Source: Magnetovibrio sp. PR-2 (GTDB lineage Bacteria > Pseudomonadota > Alphaproteobacteria > Rhodospirillales > Magnetovibrionaceae). From it: a DNA stretch of 64,000 nt. The stretch spans positions 73,194 to 137,193 of the forward strand of contig NZ_JBAHUR010000010.1 of assembly GCF_036689815.1 (NCBI RefSeq). Reading direction: 5' to 3'. The position numbers were made by a program, and so were the translations under genes. Below are positions 16,398 through 25,182 of this stretch, one piece after another. The notes below the pieces were generated by a model, which ran no database searches, was not told the DNA's origin, and saw only the letters and a program-made list of their open reading frames with translations. The first letter of the stretch is position 1; each line of letters starts with the position of its first letter.

Positions 16398-16961
16398 ATG
16401 GCTGATCCGCGCTCACGCCGCCCGCAAGAGGACTTGATTTGTGTTGGACTGTTAGGTTCGGCACGCGGTCTGAAAGGCGAGCTTCGCGTCAAAAGTTTTA
16501 CCGCTGACGCAAAAGCGCTGGCCGCGTATGGGACGCTCACTGATGAAAACGGTGAGAAAGCGTTCGAGCTGAAGGTCACAGGCAAGCACAAAGAACAACT
16601 TGTTGTTCGTATCAAGGGTGTCGAGGACCGCGAAGCGGCTGAAGCACTGAACGGTCAAAAGCTCTATGTAGCCCGGGACCGACTGCCCGAAACGGGAGAA
16701 GATGAGTACTACTTTTCTGATCTCGCTGGGTTGGATGCAGAATTCACGGACGGTTCTGCGTTCGGACAAGTTGTCGAAGCCAACGATTATGGCGGAGGAC
16801 CGTTCTTAGAGGTCAAATCACCAGAGCACGGAAACGTGCTGGTGCCATTTACCAAGGCCGCAGTGCCATTGGTGGACCTTGATGCCAAACGGGTGGTCAT
16901 AGACCCCCCTGAAGGTTTGCTGGAACCGGGCGATCCGGAACCGCAAGACGGAACGGTTTGA
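16398..16961 (+). CDS. rimM: 16S rRNA processing protein RimM
   Basis: A 187-residue assembly factor for the head of the 30S subunit. The N-terminal RimM beta-barrel ([21 protein letters not shown]) and the C-terminal PRC-barrel ([16 protein letters not shown], then [12 protein letters not shown]) are both present. It acts with ribosomal proteins S13 and S19, and its position next to rpsP and trmD is conserved. The stop codon overlaps the trmD start (TGATG), indicating translational coupling. Confidence 0.95.
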   Translation: MADPRSRRPQEDLICVGLLGSARGLKGELRVKSFTADAKALAAYGTLTDENGEKAFELKVTGKHKEQLVVRIKGVEDREAAEALNGQKLYVARDRLPETGEDEYYFSDLAGLDAEFTDGSAFGQVVEANDYGGGPFLEVKSPEHGNVLVPFTKAAVPLVDLDAKRVVIDPPEGLLEPGDPEPQDGTV

Positions 16962-17695
16962 TGAGTGGCAGTGAAACCAAAGCTCCTTGGCGAGCGGTGG
17001 CGTTGACACTCTTTCCGGAAATGTTTCCGGGCTCGCTCGGTCAGTCATTGGCTGGCAAAGCGATGGAAGATGGGCTGTGGTCCATGGACACGGTGGATAT
17101 TCGGGACTTCGGTTTCGACAAACACCGCAACGTGGACGACACACCTTTTGGCGGTGGGGCAGGCATGGTGATGCGTCCCGATGTGGTTGATCCCGCGATC
17201 AATCATGCCAAGACCACGTTCGGTGGCGATGTGCCGCTGATCTACATGACCCCCCGGGGTCGCCCGCTCACTCAGAAACGAGTGCGGGAGCTGGCCGAAG
17301 GGCCGGGTGTTGCGGTTTTGTGCGGACGCTTTGAAGGTGTGGACCAGCGTGTGCTGGACGCTCATGAAGCCGAGGAAATCTCGGTCGGCGACTACGTGTT
17401 GTCGGGCGGGGAATTGGCGGCGCTGATACTGATGGACGCGTGCGTGCGTCTGATCCCAGGCGTGATGGGGTCTGACAGCTCGCACGAAGAGGAAAGTTTC
17501 GAAGCGGGGTTATTAGAGTATCCCCACTTCACGCGGCCCCAAGACTGGGCGGGTCGCAAAGTGCCGGACATGTTGTTGTCCGGCCACCACGCAAACATAC
17601 GCGCTTGGCGGCGCGAACAGGCCGAAGCCATCACCCGGGAAAGACGCCCGGATTTATGGGAAGCCTATCAAGCTGCTGAACGTGACGAGAACTGA
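16961..17695 (+). CDS. trmD: tRNA (guanine-N1)-methyltransferase
   Basis: A 244-residue SPOUT-class methyltransferase that makes m1G37 in tRNAs with a G at 36, preventing frameshifts. The trefoil-knot motifs are visible: LLCGRFEG-type ([15 protein letters not shown]), the loop [17 protein letters not shown], and the C-terminal [12 protein letters not shown]. The ATG at 16961 overlaps the rimM stop and replaces an upstream TTG. Normal length. Confidence 0.97.
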   Translation: MSGSETKAPWRAVALTLFPEMFPGSLGQSLAGKAMEDGLWSMDTVDIRDFGFDKHRNVDDTPFGGGAGMVMRPDVVDPAINHAKTTFGGDVPLIYMTPRGRPLTQKRVRELAEGPGVAVLCGRFEGVDQRVLDAHEAEEISVGDYVLSGGELAALILMDACVRLIPGVMGSDSSHEEESFEAGLLEYPHFTRPQDWAGRKVPDMLLSGHHANIRAWRREQAEAITRERRPDLWEAYQAAERDEN

Positions 17696-17714
17696 GTTTT
17701 GAATTGAAAGTTTC

Positions 17715-17731
17715 ACCGGAGATGATCCGGT
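17715..17731 (+). other. Hairpin in the rplS leader
   Basis: ACCGGA and TCCGGT pair around GATGA, about 30 bases before the rplS start. Possible leader structure of a ribosomal protein gene; no known class was recognised. Confidence 0.4.
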
Positions 17732-17761
17732 CGAAGAATTGGTAAAAGAAGGATGAGTGCC

Positions 17762-18241
17762 ATGAACATCATCGAACAGCTCGAACAAGAGCAGGTGTCC
17801 AAGCTCACTGCGGACAAAGACATTCCGGATTTCGGTCCGGGTGATACCGTTCGCGTTCAAGTGAAAGTGGTTGAAGGCTCGCGTGAGCGTTTGCAGGCCT
17901 TTGAAGGCGTTTGCATTGCGCGCAAAAACGCAGGTCTGAACTCCGCGTTTACGGTTCGCAAAATTGCGTCCGGCGAAGGTGTGGAACGTGTGTTCCCGAT
18001 CTACTCGCCCAACGTTGCGGCTGTTGAAGTCGTGCGTCGTGGTGACGTTCGCCGTGCCAAACTGTACTACCTGCGTGGCCGTACCGGTAAATCTGCACGT
18101 ATCGCAGAACAAAAAGACGGTCACAAAGCGAAGCTCACGCAAGCCGATCACGCTGCTGCTGCAGCCGTCAAAGCCGAGCGCGACGCTGCTGCGAAAGCGA
18201 AAAAAGAAGCCAAAGCAGCTGAAGCAAAAGACGGCGAATAA
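17762..18241 (+). CDS. rplS: 50S ribosomal protein L19
   Basis: A 159-residue protein of the large-subunit interface. The core ([11 protein letters not shown]... to KSARIAEQK) is standard. The C-terminal 35 residues are an Ala/Lys/Glu-rich helix-like extension ([20 protein letters not shown]). The ATG at 17762 is preferred because AAGGA lies 9 bases upstream; an ATG at 17753 overlaps that RBS. It closes the ffh-rplS group. Confidence 0.95.
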   Translation: MNIIEQLEQEQVSKLTADKDIPDFGPGDTVRVQVKVVEGSRERLQAFEGVCIARKNAGLNSAFTVRKIASGEGVERVFPIYSPNVAAVEVVRRGDVRRAKLYYLRGRTGKSARIAEQKDGHKAKLTQADHAAAAAVKAERDAAAKAKKEAKAAEAKDGE

Positions 18242-18376
18242 GCCTCTTTCTTCTTTTGGCGCTTTTCCAATGCTGGACCGTCTGGGACATCCGTTCCCGG
18301 GCGGTCTCGGCTGTGGAATGGCGTGCTTAATAAATCGCGACCTTGAACGTAACTTGGAACAAGACAGGCCCTGAAA

Positions 18377-19789
18377 ATGCCAAAGACCTTATTCGATAAA
18401 ATCTGGGATGCCCATTTGGTGGACGTGCAAGACGATGGCGAAGAGGGGGGCACCTGCCTCATCTACATCGACCGTCACCTGGTTCATGAAGTCACCAGCC
18501 CCCAGGCGTTTGAAGGTCTACGCACCGCCGGGCGCGACGTGCATCGCCCGGACGCGACGCTGGCTGTGGCCGATCACAACGTGCCCACCACGGACCGGTC
18601 CAAAGGCATTGCCAACCCCGAAAGCCGCGTTCAAGTCGAAACCTTGGAAAGCAACGTCGAAGCGTTTGGTGTGCCGTACTTCAAAACCGATGACATCCGC
18701 CAAGGCGTGGTGCACATCGTTGGTCCTGAGCAAGGCTTCACGCTTCCCGGCACCACGATCGTATGCGGCGACAGTCACACGGCGACCCACGGCGCGTTCG
18801 GCGCGCTGGCGTTCGGCATCGGCACGTCGGAAGTCGAGCACGTGTTGGCGACGCAAACGCTGTTGCAAAAGCCGGCTAAAAACATGCTGATCAAAGTGAC
18901 GGGCACCTTGCCGGATCACTGCTCTGCCAAAGACATCGTCTTGGCGATCATTGGTAAAATCGGCACCGCAGGCGGCACGGGTTACGTGGTCGAATATGCG
19001 GGCGAAGCCATCGAAGCCCTGTCCATGGAAGGCCGCATGACGGTCTGCAACATGACCATCGAAGGCGGCGCGCGTGCAGGCTTGATTGCACCGGACGAAA
19101 AAACGTTTGAGTACATCATGGGCCGTCCCATGGCACCCAAAGGTGCGGCTTGGGAACAAGCGGTGGATTACTGGAAGACGTTGCACACCGACGAAGGGGC
19201 CGAATATGACGAAGTGATCGAGCTCGACGTCACCGACATGGCGCCGCAAATCACCTGGGGCACGTCGCCGGAAAACGTTCTGTCCATCGAAGAGAACGTT
19301 CCGAACCCGGCGGACGAAGCCAACCCTGAAAAGAAAACGTCGATTGAACGCGCCATTGGTTACATGGACTTCAAAGCCGGTCAGCCCATCGAAGGCGTGG
19401 AAATCAACACGGTCTTTATCGGGTCGTGCACCAATGGGCGCATCGAAGACTTCCGCGAAGCAGCAAGCATCGCCAAAGGCCGCAAGGTCAAAGAAGGCGT
19501 GCGTGCGTTGGCTGTTCCCGGATCCGGTTTGGTCAAAGAACAAGCCGAAGAAGAAGGTCTGGACAAGATTTTTGTTGAGGCAGGCTTTGAATGGCGCGAG
19601 CCGGGCTGTTCCATGTGCTTGGCCATGAACGACGACCGTTTGAGCCCGGGTGACCGTTGTGCATCCACATCCAACCGCAATTTCGAAGGCCGTCAAGGCA
19701 AAGGCGGACGCACACACCTCGTCAGCCCCGCCATGGCCGCAGCCGCCGCGATTGCGGGCTGCCTCACCGACGTGCGCAAGCTGGGTTAA
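18377..19789 (+). CDS. leuC: 3-isopropylmalate dehydratase large subunit
   Basis: A 470-residue aconitase-family subunit that, with LeuD, isomerises 2- to 3-isopropylmalate in leucine synthesis. The [4Fe-4S] cysteines are visible in [19 protein letters not shown] and [11 protein letters not shown]. The C-terminal [20 protein letters not shown] motif is typical. It begins 135 bases after rplS and is followed 13 bases later by leuD, so leuCD is one unit. Confidence 0.97.
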   Translation: MPKTLFDKIWDAHLVDVQDDGEEGGTCLIYIDRHLVHEVTSPQAFEGLRTAGRDVHRPDATLAVADHNVPTTDRSKGIANPESRVQVETLESNVEAFGVPYFKTDDIRQGVVHIVGPEQGFTLPGTTIVCGDSHTATHGAFGALAFGIGTSEVEHVLATQTLLQKPAKNMLIKVTGTLPDHCSAKDIVLAIIGKIGTAGGTGYVVEYAGEAIEALSMEGRMTVCNMTIEGGARAGLIAPDEKTFEYIMGRPMAPKGAAWEQAVDYWKTLHTDEGAEYDEVIELDVTDMAPQITWGTSPENVLSIEENVPNPADEANPEKKTSIERAIGYMDFKAGQPIEGVEINTVFIGSCTNGRIEDFREAASIAKGRKVKEGVRALAVPGSGLVKEQAEEEGLDKIFVEAGFEWREPGCSMCLAMNDDRLSPGDRCASTSNRNFEGRQGKGGRTHLVSPAMAAAAAIAGCLTDVRKLG

Positions 19790-19802
19790 GGGAAACAGAC
19801 CG

Positions 19803-20414
19803 ATGGAAAAATTCACCAAACTCACCGGTGTTGCCGCCCCGATGCCGATCCGCAACATCGACACCGACATGATCATCCCCAAGCAGTTCTTGAAAACCAT
19901 CAAGCGCGAAGGTTTGGGTGTGCACCTGTTTGACGAAATGCGTTACCTGGACGACGGGTCTGAAAACCCGGACTTCGTCTTGAACAAAGACGCCTATCGC
20001 AAAGCCACCATCATTGTCGCGGGCGACAACTTCGGTTGCGGCTCGTCGCGCGAACACGCGCCGTGGGCGTTGAACGACTTTGGCATCAAAGTCATCATCT
20101 CCACCAGTTTTGCCGACATCTTCTACAACAACGCGTTCAAGAACGGCATGCTGCCGATCCGCGTTGACGAAGAAACCCTTGGCAAATTGATGGACGACGC
20201 CGAACGCGGCGCCAACGCCACTTTGAGCGTGGACTTGGAAACCCAAACCATCACGGGTCCGGACGGCGGCGAAGTGAAGTTCGACATCGATCCGTTCCGC
20301 AAGCACTGCCTGTTGGAAGGTCTGGACGACATTGGTTTGACCAAGCAGAAGTCCGACAAGATCGAAGACTTCGAAGCCAAACGCAAAGCCGACCAACCCT
20401 GGTTGTTTCGCTAA
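19803..20414 (+). CDS. leuD: 3-isopropylmalate dehydratase small subunit
   Basis: A 203-residue swivel-domain partner of LeuC. Diagnostic segments are [17 protein letters not shown] and [14 protein letters not shown], the substrate-specifying loop. The start at 19803 fits the LeuD N terminus (MEKFTKLTG); the longer frame from 19650 runs inside leuC. A weak GC hairpin lies between leuD and leuB (about 20435-20456) and could lower leuB expression or terminate part of the transcripts. Confidence 0.97.
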   Translation: MEKFTKLTGVAAPMPIRNIDTDMIIPKQFLKTIKREGLGVHLFDEMRYLDDGSENPDFVLNKDAYRKATIIVAGDNFGCGSSREHAPWALNDFGIKVIISTSFADIFYNNAFKNGMLPIRVDEETLGKLMDDAERGANATLSVDLETQTITGPDGGEVKFDIDPFRKHCLLEGLDDIGLTKQKSDKIEDFEAKRKADQPWLFR

Positions 20415-20478
20415 TCGCACCACATCATTTTTGGGCGGCTCTTTTGGGGTCGCCCCTTTCATTTGAGGAAGAAAAAAC

Positions 20479-21597
20479 GTGTCCAACACCAAAAATATTT
20501 TGATGGTCGCCGGCGACGGCATCGGCCCGGAAGTGATGAACGAAGTCAAAAAGGTCATCGACTGGTCCAACGACAAACGCGATACCGGCTTTCAGATCGA
20601 AGAAGACCTGGTCGGCGGTGCGTGTTACGACGTGCACAAATGTGCCGTCACCGATGAAACAATTGAAAAAGCCAAAGCCGCCGACGCTGTGATGCTGGGC
20701 GCAGTGGGCGGTCCGAAGTGGGACAACGACACAAGCATGGCCCGCGAACACCGTCCCGAAGCCGGTCTGCTGGCTTTGCGCAAAGAGCTCGACCTGTTCG
20801 CCAACCTGCGCCCGGCGTTGGTGTTCGACGCGCTGATCGACAGCTCCACCTTGAAGCCCGAGGTCGTGCGCGGTTTGGACATCATGATTGTGCGCGAACT
20901 CACCGCCGGTGTGTACTTCGGCGAGCCCCGCGGTGAAGAACTGCGCGACGGTGTGCGTTATGGTTTGGATACGCAAATCTACAACGAAAACGAAATCACC
21001 CGCGTGGCCCGTGTGGCGTTTGACTTGGCCAAGAAACGCAACAACAAAGTGACCTCCGTTGAAAAAGCCAACGTGATGGAATCAGGTCTGTTCTGGCGCA
21101 AGGTTGTCAAAGAACTGCATGAAGCTGAATTCAGCGATGTCGAGCTTGGCAACATGTACGCCGACAACTGCGCCATGCAGCTGGTGCGCTGGCCGGGCCA
21201 ATTCGACGTCATCGTCACCGACAACCTGTTCGGCGATCTGCTGTCCGATTGCGCCGCCATGCTCACGGGCTCGCTGGGCATGTTGCCGTCCGCAAGCTTG
21301 GGCACCAAAGATCCAAAAACGGGCCGCATCCCGTCCATGTACGAACCGGTCCACGGCTCGGCCCCCGACATCGCGGGCGAAGGCAAAGCCAACCCGCTGG
21401 CCATGCTGCTCAGCCACTCCATGATGTTGCGTTACAGCTTCGACATGGGCGATGACGCGGATCAGTTGGACAGCGCGGTGCAAAGCGTGCTGGCCCGAGG
21501 CCTGCGCACCGGAGACATCATGACCGACGGCTGCACCCAAATCAGCACATCTGAAATGGGCGATGCGGTGATCGAGGAGCTGGAGAAGCTGAATTAA
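20479..21597 (+). CDS. leuB: 3-isopropylmalate dehydrogenase
   Basis: A 372-residue NAD-dependent decarboxylating dehydrogenase of leucine synthesis. It starts with GTG, preceded by GAGGAAG, giving [19 protein letters not shown]. The active-site patterns [15 protein letters not shown]-like ([11 protein letters not shown]), [13 protein letters not shown] and [27 protein letters not shown] are present. Length is normal. It ends the leucine group before a strong terminator. Confidence 0.97.
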   Translation: MSNTKNILMVAGDGIGPEVMNEVKKVIDWSNDKRDTGFQIEEDLVGGACYDVHKCAVTDETIEKAKAADAVMLGAVGGPKWDNDTSMAREHRPEAGLLALRKELDLFANLRPALVFDALIDSSTLKPEVVRGLDIMIVRELTAGVYFGEPRGEELRDGVRYGLDTQIYNENEITRVARVAFDLAKKRNNKVTSVEKANVMESGLFWRKVVKELHEAEFSDVELGNMYADNCAMQLVRWPGQFDVIVTDNLFGDLLSDCAAMLTGSLGMLPSASLGTKDPKTGRIPSMYEPVHGSAPDIAGEGKANPLAMLLSHSMMLRYSFDMGDDADQLDSAVQSVLARGLRTGDIMTDGCTQISTSEMGDAVIEELEKLN

Positions 21598-21624
21598 GCT
21601 TTTTCAAAGTTCTGAAAAACAAAG

Positions 21625-21656
21625 AAAGCCGGGTCTCGAAAGAGGCCCGGCTTTTT
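21625..21656 (+). terminator. Intrinsic terminator after leuB
   Basis: AAAGCCGGG and CCCGGCTTT form a 9-base stem ending in TTTTT. It also suits the convergent lipoprotein gene on the other strand. Confidence 0.92.
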
Positions 21657-21684
21657 GCTGGTCAGGTATTATTTGTGACGGGAG

Positions 21685-22053
21685 CTATGGGTAAAATCCA
21701 TCTTTCAACGATCTCGCATTATCTCTGTTCGTAGAGCAGGTTCCCATGCGTCGATCCGGGCTGTATATGGCATTCCCGTCCAGTCGTTGGTTGCTGTAGG
21801 TATAATATGTGAAATCGATTACCGTCCAGCCGTCTGCTTCAGTTGAGAGTGTATTGATCAGGAGGTTGTCGGGATTTGGGGCGTGCCCGTCTGAAGAACT
21901 ATTATTGGTATGGACAATGCGACAAGTCCTTGAAATCACATATTGGGCAAATCGCCCCACGCTTGGGTCCACACCAGGTGCATACCCACTTGTCTGACAG
22001 CCCCCAACGGCCAGAGCTAGAAAGACGGGGAAAAATATAAGTTTTGTCGGCAT
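21685..22053 (-). CDS. Small hypothetical lipoprotein
   Basis: A 122-residue predicted lipoprotein: a hydrophobic N terminus ends in the lipobox AVGGC at about 19. The mature part has two further Cys, many Asn, Ser and Tyr, and no recognised domain. It follows the second lipoprotein gene by 6 bases, and both begin their mature part Cys-Gln-Thr and share a similar size and Cys spacing, so they may be diverged paralogues. Inserted between leuB and asd, which are adjacent or close in related genomes. Confidence 0.7.
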   Translation of the reverse strand: MPTKLIFFPVFLALAVGGCQTSGYAPGVDPSVGRFAQYVISRTCRIVHTNNSSSDGHAPNPDNLLINTLSTEADGWTVIDFTYYTYSNQRLDGNAIYSPDRRMGTCSTNRDNARSLKDGFYP

Positions 22054-22059
22054 GATTTC

Positions 22060-22425
22060 CTACTTCCCGTAAGGGGGTATAGTCGCAATAAAGTGCTTTG
22101 CGCTGGCTTGACCGTCGTTCCATTCTGCCGTTGAACAGGCCAATTCAGACGTTTTGGTGTTGGCATATATATCGAGACCCTGACTGCGTCGGTATGCCTT
22201 GGCCTTGATCCAACCGTCTTGGTCCGGCGCTGAAGCTGTCCAAATCTCAACATCGTTGAGATAATTTTCGATGCTCGTTGCTGCTCTGGGCCCTGCACAG
22301 TGCTTTTTAACGAGACTGATGAGCCAAGTGTCATGTGGAGAAGCGGTGTTCGTCGTTTGACAGCCGCTGAGGATAGCGACAGCGCTTAATACAGTGGAGG
22401 CAACCCAGATTTTTTTTAATGTCAC
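22060..22425 (-). CDS. Small hypothetical lipoprotein
   Basis: A 121-residue predicted lipoprotein with the lipobox ILSGC at about residue 22. The mature domain includes a CAGP and an ELACSTAEW motif and a central segment IWTASAPDQDGWIKAKAY. No family recognised. First gene of a two-gene minus-strand unit; base composition is more AT-rich than the flanking leu and asd genes, suggesting a later arrival. Confidence 0.7.
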   Translation of the reverse strand: MTLKKIWVASTVLSAVAILSGCQTTNTASPHDTWLISLVKKHCAGPRAATSIENYLNDVEIWTASAPDQDGWIKAKAYRRSQGLDIYANTKTSELACSTAEWNDGQASAKHFIATIPPYGK

Positions 22426-22516
22426 TAATCAAAATCCTCAATCAAATGTATGCATAGATGAAGCGCGCACAATCATAAAGTCGGAACTGGGTTGAGTAAA
22501 TGGCTAAAGCATTCCC

Positions 22517-22545
22517 TTGCCATACCCCTCAAATCCCGCTACAAA
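22517..22545 (+). promoter_or_regulatory. Probable promoter of the asd leader
   Basis: TTGCCA (22517-22522) and TACAAA (22540-22545) with a 17-base spacer, placing transcription start near 22552, about 24 bases before the leader-peptide ATG. Confidence 0.5.
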
Positions 22546-22575
22546 TCCCCCAAGATTTAAAGCTAAGGACAAGAC

Positions 22576-22695
22576 ATGAGCCACGTTTCGGCACATTTTG
22601 AGAATTTCTCCGCCACGGCACCTGCCGCTGGCGCGCCCGTGCTTGGGCTGTCCTTTGCAAAAACCACCACCAAAACCACCAAGACTGCTGTTTAG
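22576..22695 (+). CDS. asd leader peptide, 39 residues, Thr/Lys-rich
   Basis: A short open frame with an excellent RBS (AAGGA six bases before the ATG). The peptide ends in K-T-T-T-K-T-T-K-T-A-V: nine consecutive residues are Thr (six) or Lys (three), right before the stop. Threonine and lysine are end products of the pathway that asd feeds, so this has the hallmarks of a ribosome-mediated attenuation leader comparable to thrL. The following RNA can form alternative hairpins (see the attenuator entry). The inference of regulation is mine; I know of no description of it in this lineage. Confidence 0.75.
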   Translation: MSHVSAHFENFSATAPAAGAPVLGLSFAKTTTKTTKTAV

Positions 22696-22749
22696 CGGGC
22701 TTTCGGTTTTGCTTAGAATGCAACCAGGCCCGCGGACAGCTCCGCGGGC
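22671..22749 (+). promoter_or_regulatory. Candidate asd attenuator
   Basis: Four segments fit mutually exclusive pairing. CAAAACC within the Thr/Lys codons (22671-22677) can pair with GGTTTTG (22705-22711). GCGGGC at the leader stop (22695-22700) can pair with GCCCGC (22728-22733). GCCCGCGGA (22728-22736) can instead pair with TCCGCGGGC (22741-22749), a 9-base stem with a CAGC loop. The last hairpin would be the terminator, but no T-run follows it. A further hairpin, 22763-22785, lies before the asd RBS and could act at translation. Confidence 0.55.
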
Positions 22750-22807
22750 TTCGGTGTATGGGGCCCTTGGAGCACTTCCAAAGGCTCTTACATAGGAGAA
22801 GAAGAAA

Positions 22808-23833
22808 ATGGGTTTTAAAGTCGCCGTCGTCGGTGCCACGGGCAATGTGGGCCGCGAAATGATGCAAACGATGGTCGATCGCAACTTTCCGGCCGACGAA
22901 GTCGTCGCGCTGGCCAGCCATCGGTCCGTCGGCAAAGAAGTCGCTTATGGCGATGACAAAACGCTGAAATGCGAAGACTTGGCAACGTATGACTTCACCG
23001 GAACCGACATCGTGCTGTCCAGCCCGGGCGCTTCGGTGTCTGCCGAGTTTTCCCCCAAAGCTGCGGCTGCGGGGGCTGTGGTCGTGGACAACACGTCGCA
23101 TTTTCGCATGGACCCGGACGTGCCGCTGGTGGTTCCCGAAGTGAACCCTGAAGCCATCGCGGACTATAAGAAAAAGGGCATCATCGCCAACCCCAACTGC
23201 TCCACCATCCAAATGTTGGTGGCGTTGAAGCCGCTGCACGACTTGGGCACGATCATGCGCGTCGTGGTTTCTACGTATCAGTCCGTTTCCGGTGGTGGCA
23301 AGTCGGCCATGGACGAGCTGTTCAACCAAACCCGCGGCGTCTATATGAACGAACCGGCGGAGAAGCATCGTGAGAACTTCACCAAGCAAATCGCGTTCAA
23401 CGTCATCCCGCACATCGACAAATTCATGGACGACGGCCAAACCAAAGAAGAATGGAAAATGGTCGTCGAAACCAAGAAGATTTTGGATCCGAAGATCAAA
23501 GTCTGCGCCAACTGCGTGCGCGTCCCGGTGTTTATCGGTCACGCCGAAATGGTCAACGTGGAATTCGAACGCGAAGTGTCCGCCGACCAAGCCCGCGAAG
23601 CTTTGAGCGAAGCGCCCGGTTGCGTCGTGGTGGACCACCGCCAAGACGAGGGCTACGTCACCCCGGCAGAGTGCGCGGGCGAAGACGCGGTTTATATCTC
23701 GCGCATTCGCGATGACGCCTCAACGGAGAACGCGTTGAACTTCTGGTGCGTGTCCGACAACTTGCGCAAAGGCGCGGCGCTGAACACGGTGCAAATCGCC
23801 GAGATTTTAGCGAGTGACTATTTGGGCAAATAA
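22808..23833 (+). CDS. asd: Aspartate-semialdehyde dehydrogenase
   Basis: A 341-residue NADPH-dependent enzyme reducing aspartyl phosphate to aspartate semialdehyde, the branch point to lysine/diaminopimelate, threonine and methionine. The Rossmann motif VVGATGNVGREM, the catalytic Cys in NPNCSTIQM, and the substrate-binding RVPVFIGHAE are clear. A good RBS (TAGGAGAAG) precedes the ATG. Its transcript appears to start about 256 bases upstream with a Thr/Lys-rich leader peptide. It is the last gene of the leu-asd region and is followed by a two-way terminator. Confidence 0.97.
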   Translation: MGFKVAVVGATGNVGREMMQTMVDRNFPADEVVALASHRSVGKEVAYGDDKTLKCEDLATYDFTGTDIVLSSPGASVSAEFSPKAAAAGAVVVDNTSHFRMDPDVPLVVPEVNPEAIADYKKKGIIANPNCSTIQMLVALKPLHDLGTIMRVVVSTYQSVSGGGKSAMDELFNQTRGVYMNEPAEKHRENFTKQIAFNVIPHIDKFMDDGQTKEEWKMVVETKKILDPKIKVCANCVRVPVFIGHAEMVNVEFEREVSADQAREALSEAPGCVVVDHRQDEGYVTPAECAGEDAVYISRIRDDASTENALNFWCVSDNLRKGAALNTVQIAEILASDYLGK

Positions 23834-23860
23834 GCCAGATCAGACATGTTAAAAGAAAAC

Positions 23861-23888
23861 GCCCCGGCGCCTGCGTCGGGGCATTTTT
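23861..23888. terminator. Bidirectional terminator between asd and the response regulator gene
   Basis: GCCCCGGCGC and GCGTCGGGGC pair almost perfectly and are followed by ATTTTT on the plus strand and TTTTCTTTT on the minus strand. Confidence 0.85.
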
Positions 23889-23891
23889 GCG

Positions 23892-24530
23892 TTAGGGCTT
23901 GGCCGTTGGCTCTTGCACCTGATCGTCGGGGTGGTCGGAGTCTGGGTTGAACATGGCGTTGATTTGGTCTTGTTCCATAAGCTGTTCGTCGGGGACCGAG
24001 ATTTCCTGGTTGTCGGCGCGGCGCTCTTGGGCGGTTTGTAGGTCTTGGCGACGACGGTCGGGACCAAAAAAGCCCGGTGCACTGATGTATTGGCGCGGGC
24101 GTTCGATCACGGCGCGGATGCGCGAAAACAGGGATCTCGGTGATACGGGTTTGACCAAAAACTCGTTCACGCCGACGTTGCGGGCCTGTTGAATGCGCCA
24201 AAATTCCGAGTGCGCCGACACCATGATAATGGGGACGAAGCGGTCTTCACTATCCACTTGATTGCGGACGGTGCGGGTGAATTCGATCCCATCGAAGGGC
24301 TGCATTTCCCAATCGAGTAAGATGATATCCGGCGACCATGTCTTCATGATGGAAAGCGCTTCGGCTCCGTCGTTGGCTTCGCGGATTTGACGCACGTCAA
24401 AATGCATCAGCACTTCGCGCAAAATCTCGCGCATGAAACTGCTGTCTTCGACCACAAGAAATTGCAGATTATGAAGATAGCCGTGTTCGTCGTCGGATTT
24501 GTCTGTTTTGCTTGTAAATACAGGACACAT
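23892..24530 (-). CDS. CheY-like response regulator with C-terminal FliM-like tail
   Basis: A 212-residue protein: a receiver domain (about 22-145) with phospho-acceptor D73 (ILLDWEM), the switch Ser in MVSAHSE and the KP lysine (FLVKP), then a tail with the motif APGFFGPDRRR (151-161) and, near the end, MEQDQINAMF (185-194). There is no output domain. The same layout is found in the adjacent upstream paralogue. The tail motif resembles the N-terminal CheY-binding peptide of the flagellar switch protein FliM (consensus close to LSQDEIDALL). A chemotaxis or motility role is inferred from that alone. Confidence 0.85.
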   Translation of the reverse strand: MCPVFTSKTDKSDDEHGYLHNLQFLVVEDSSFMREILREVLMHFDVRQIREANDGAEALSIMKTWSPDIILLDWEMQPFDGIEFTRTVRNQVDSEDRFVPIIMVSAHSEFWRIQQARNVGVNEFLVKPVSPRSLFSRIRAVIERPRQYISAPGFFGPDRRRQDLQTAQERRADNQEISVPDEQLMEQDQINAMFNPDSDHPDDQVQEPTAKP

Positions 24531-24561
24531 AATCAGGCCATTCGGTTATGTATCTTTGAGT

Positions 24562-25182
24562 CTAATGCGTTTGTGAATGTATGTCTTCTTCGTTTTCAGA
24601 ATGATATTTGGCCAAACGGGCCGCACCCGGTTCTGAATTGAAATATGTGTTGATTTCGTCCTGGCTCATGGAGCGATCCGGTGCGATTTCGTTGGGGCCG
24701 TGTTCGCGTCGTTCTTCATCGTGGGCGACATCATGACGGCGGCGGTCCGGACCAAAAAATCCCGGTGCAGCCACAAATGGGCGCGGATTTTCGATCACAT
24801 TTCGAATGCGTGAGAACAGGGAATTGGCCGAAATCGGTTTGACCAGAAATTCCGTCACACCAGCATCGCGCGCGGCGGAAATGCGCCAATACTCTGAATA
24901 TCCAGAAATCATGATGATGGGCATGTAGGGGGTTTGAATGTCGTCGGACGTGCGCACCATATGCGCAAACTCGATCCCATCGAACGGGGTCATTTCCCAA
25001 TCCAACAAGACGATGTCGACCGGACAAGATTGCAAGATTTGAAGCGCCTCGGCACCGTCACGGGCTTCTAACACATCGTGTACGCCCAACGCCATGAGAA
25101 TGCGCCGAATGATCGTGCGCATGAACGTGTTGTCATCAACGATCAGGAACTTGATCTTGGACAGGTAACATTGTTGTCCCAT
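24562..25182 (-). CDS. CheY-like response regulator with C-terminal FliM-like tail (paralogue)
   Basis: A 206-residue receiver-only protein, D61 in VLLDWEM, KP lysine in FLVKP, followed by AAPGFFGPDRRR (138-149) and MSQDEINTYF (172-181). The ATG at 25182 has a strong RBS (GAGGAGG), which rules out the longer frame from 25245. It lies 31 bases upstream of the second copy in the same direction; the two are clearly duplicates, sharing the WR...AR..GV.EFLVKP region and the tail layout. FFGPDRRR-type tails occur on many Rhodospirillales receivers. Partner kinase unknown. Confidence 0.87.
   Translation of the reverse strand: MGQQCYLSKIKFLIVDDNTFMRTIIRRILMALGVHDVLEARDGAEALQILQSCPVDIVLLDWEMTPFDGIEFAHMVRTSDDIQTPYMPIIMISGYSEYWRISAARDAGVTEFLVKPISANSLFSRIRNVIENPRPFVAAPGFFGPDRRRHDVAHDEERREHGPNEIAPDRSMSQDEINTYFNSEPGAARLAKYHSENEEDIHSQTH

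Noticed and set aside
18270-18374. A 34-codon frame before leuC as a possible leucine attenuation leader
   Set aside because: Six Leu are spread through the peptide without a run, there is no RBS, and no clear alternative hairpins follow.
18518-19903. Long minus-strand frame inside leuC
   Set aside because: Antisense to a strongly recognised gene; a product of GC-rich codon bias.
20435-20456. GC hairpin between leuD and leuB as a firm terminator
   Set aside because: The stem is imperfect and only CTTTC follows; leuB has no obvious promoter of its own, so read-through is more likely.
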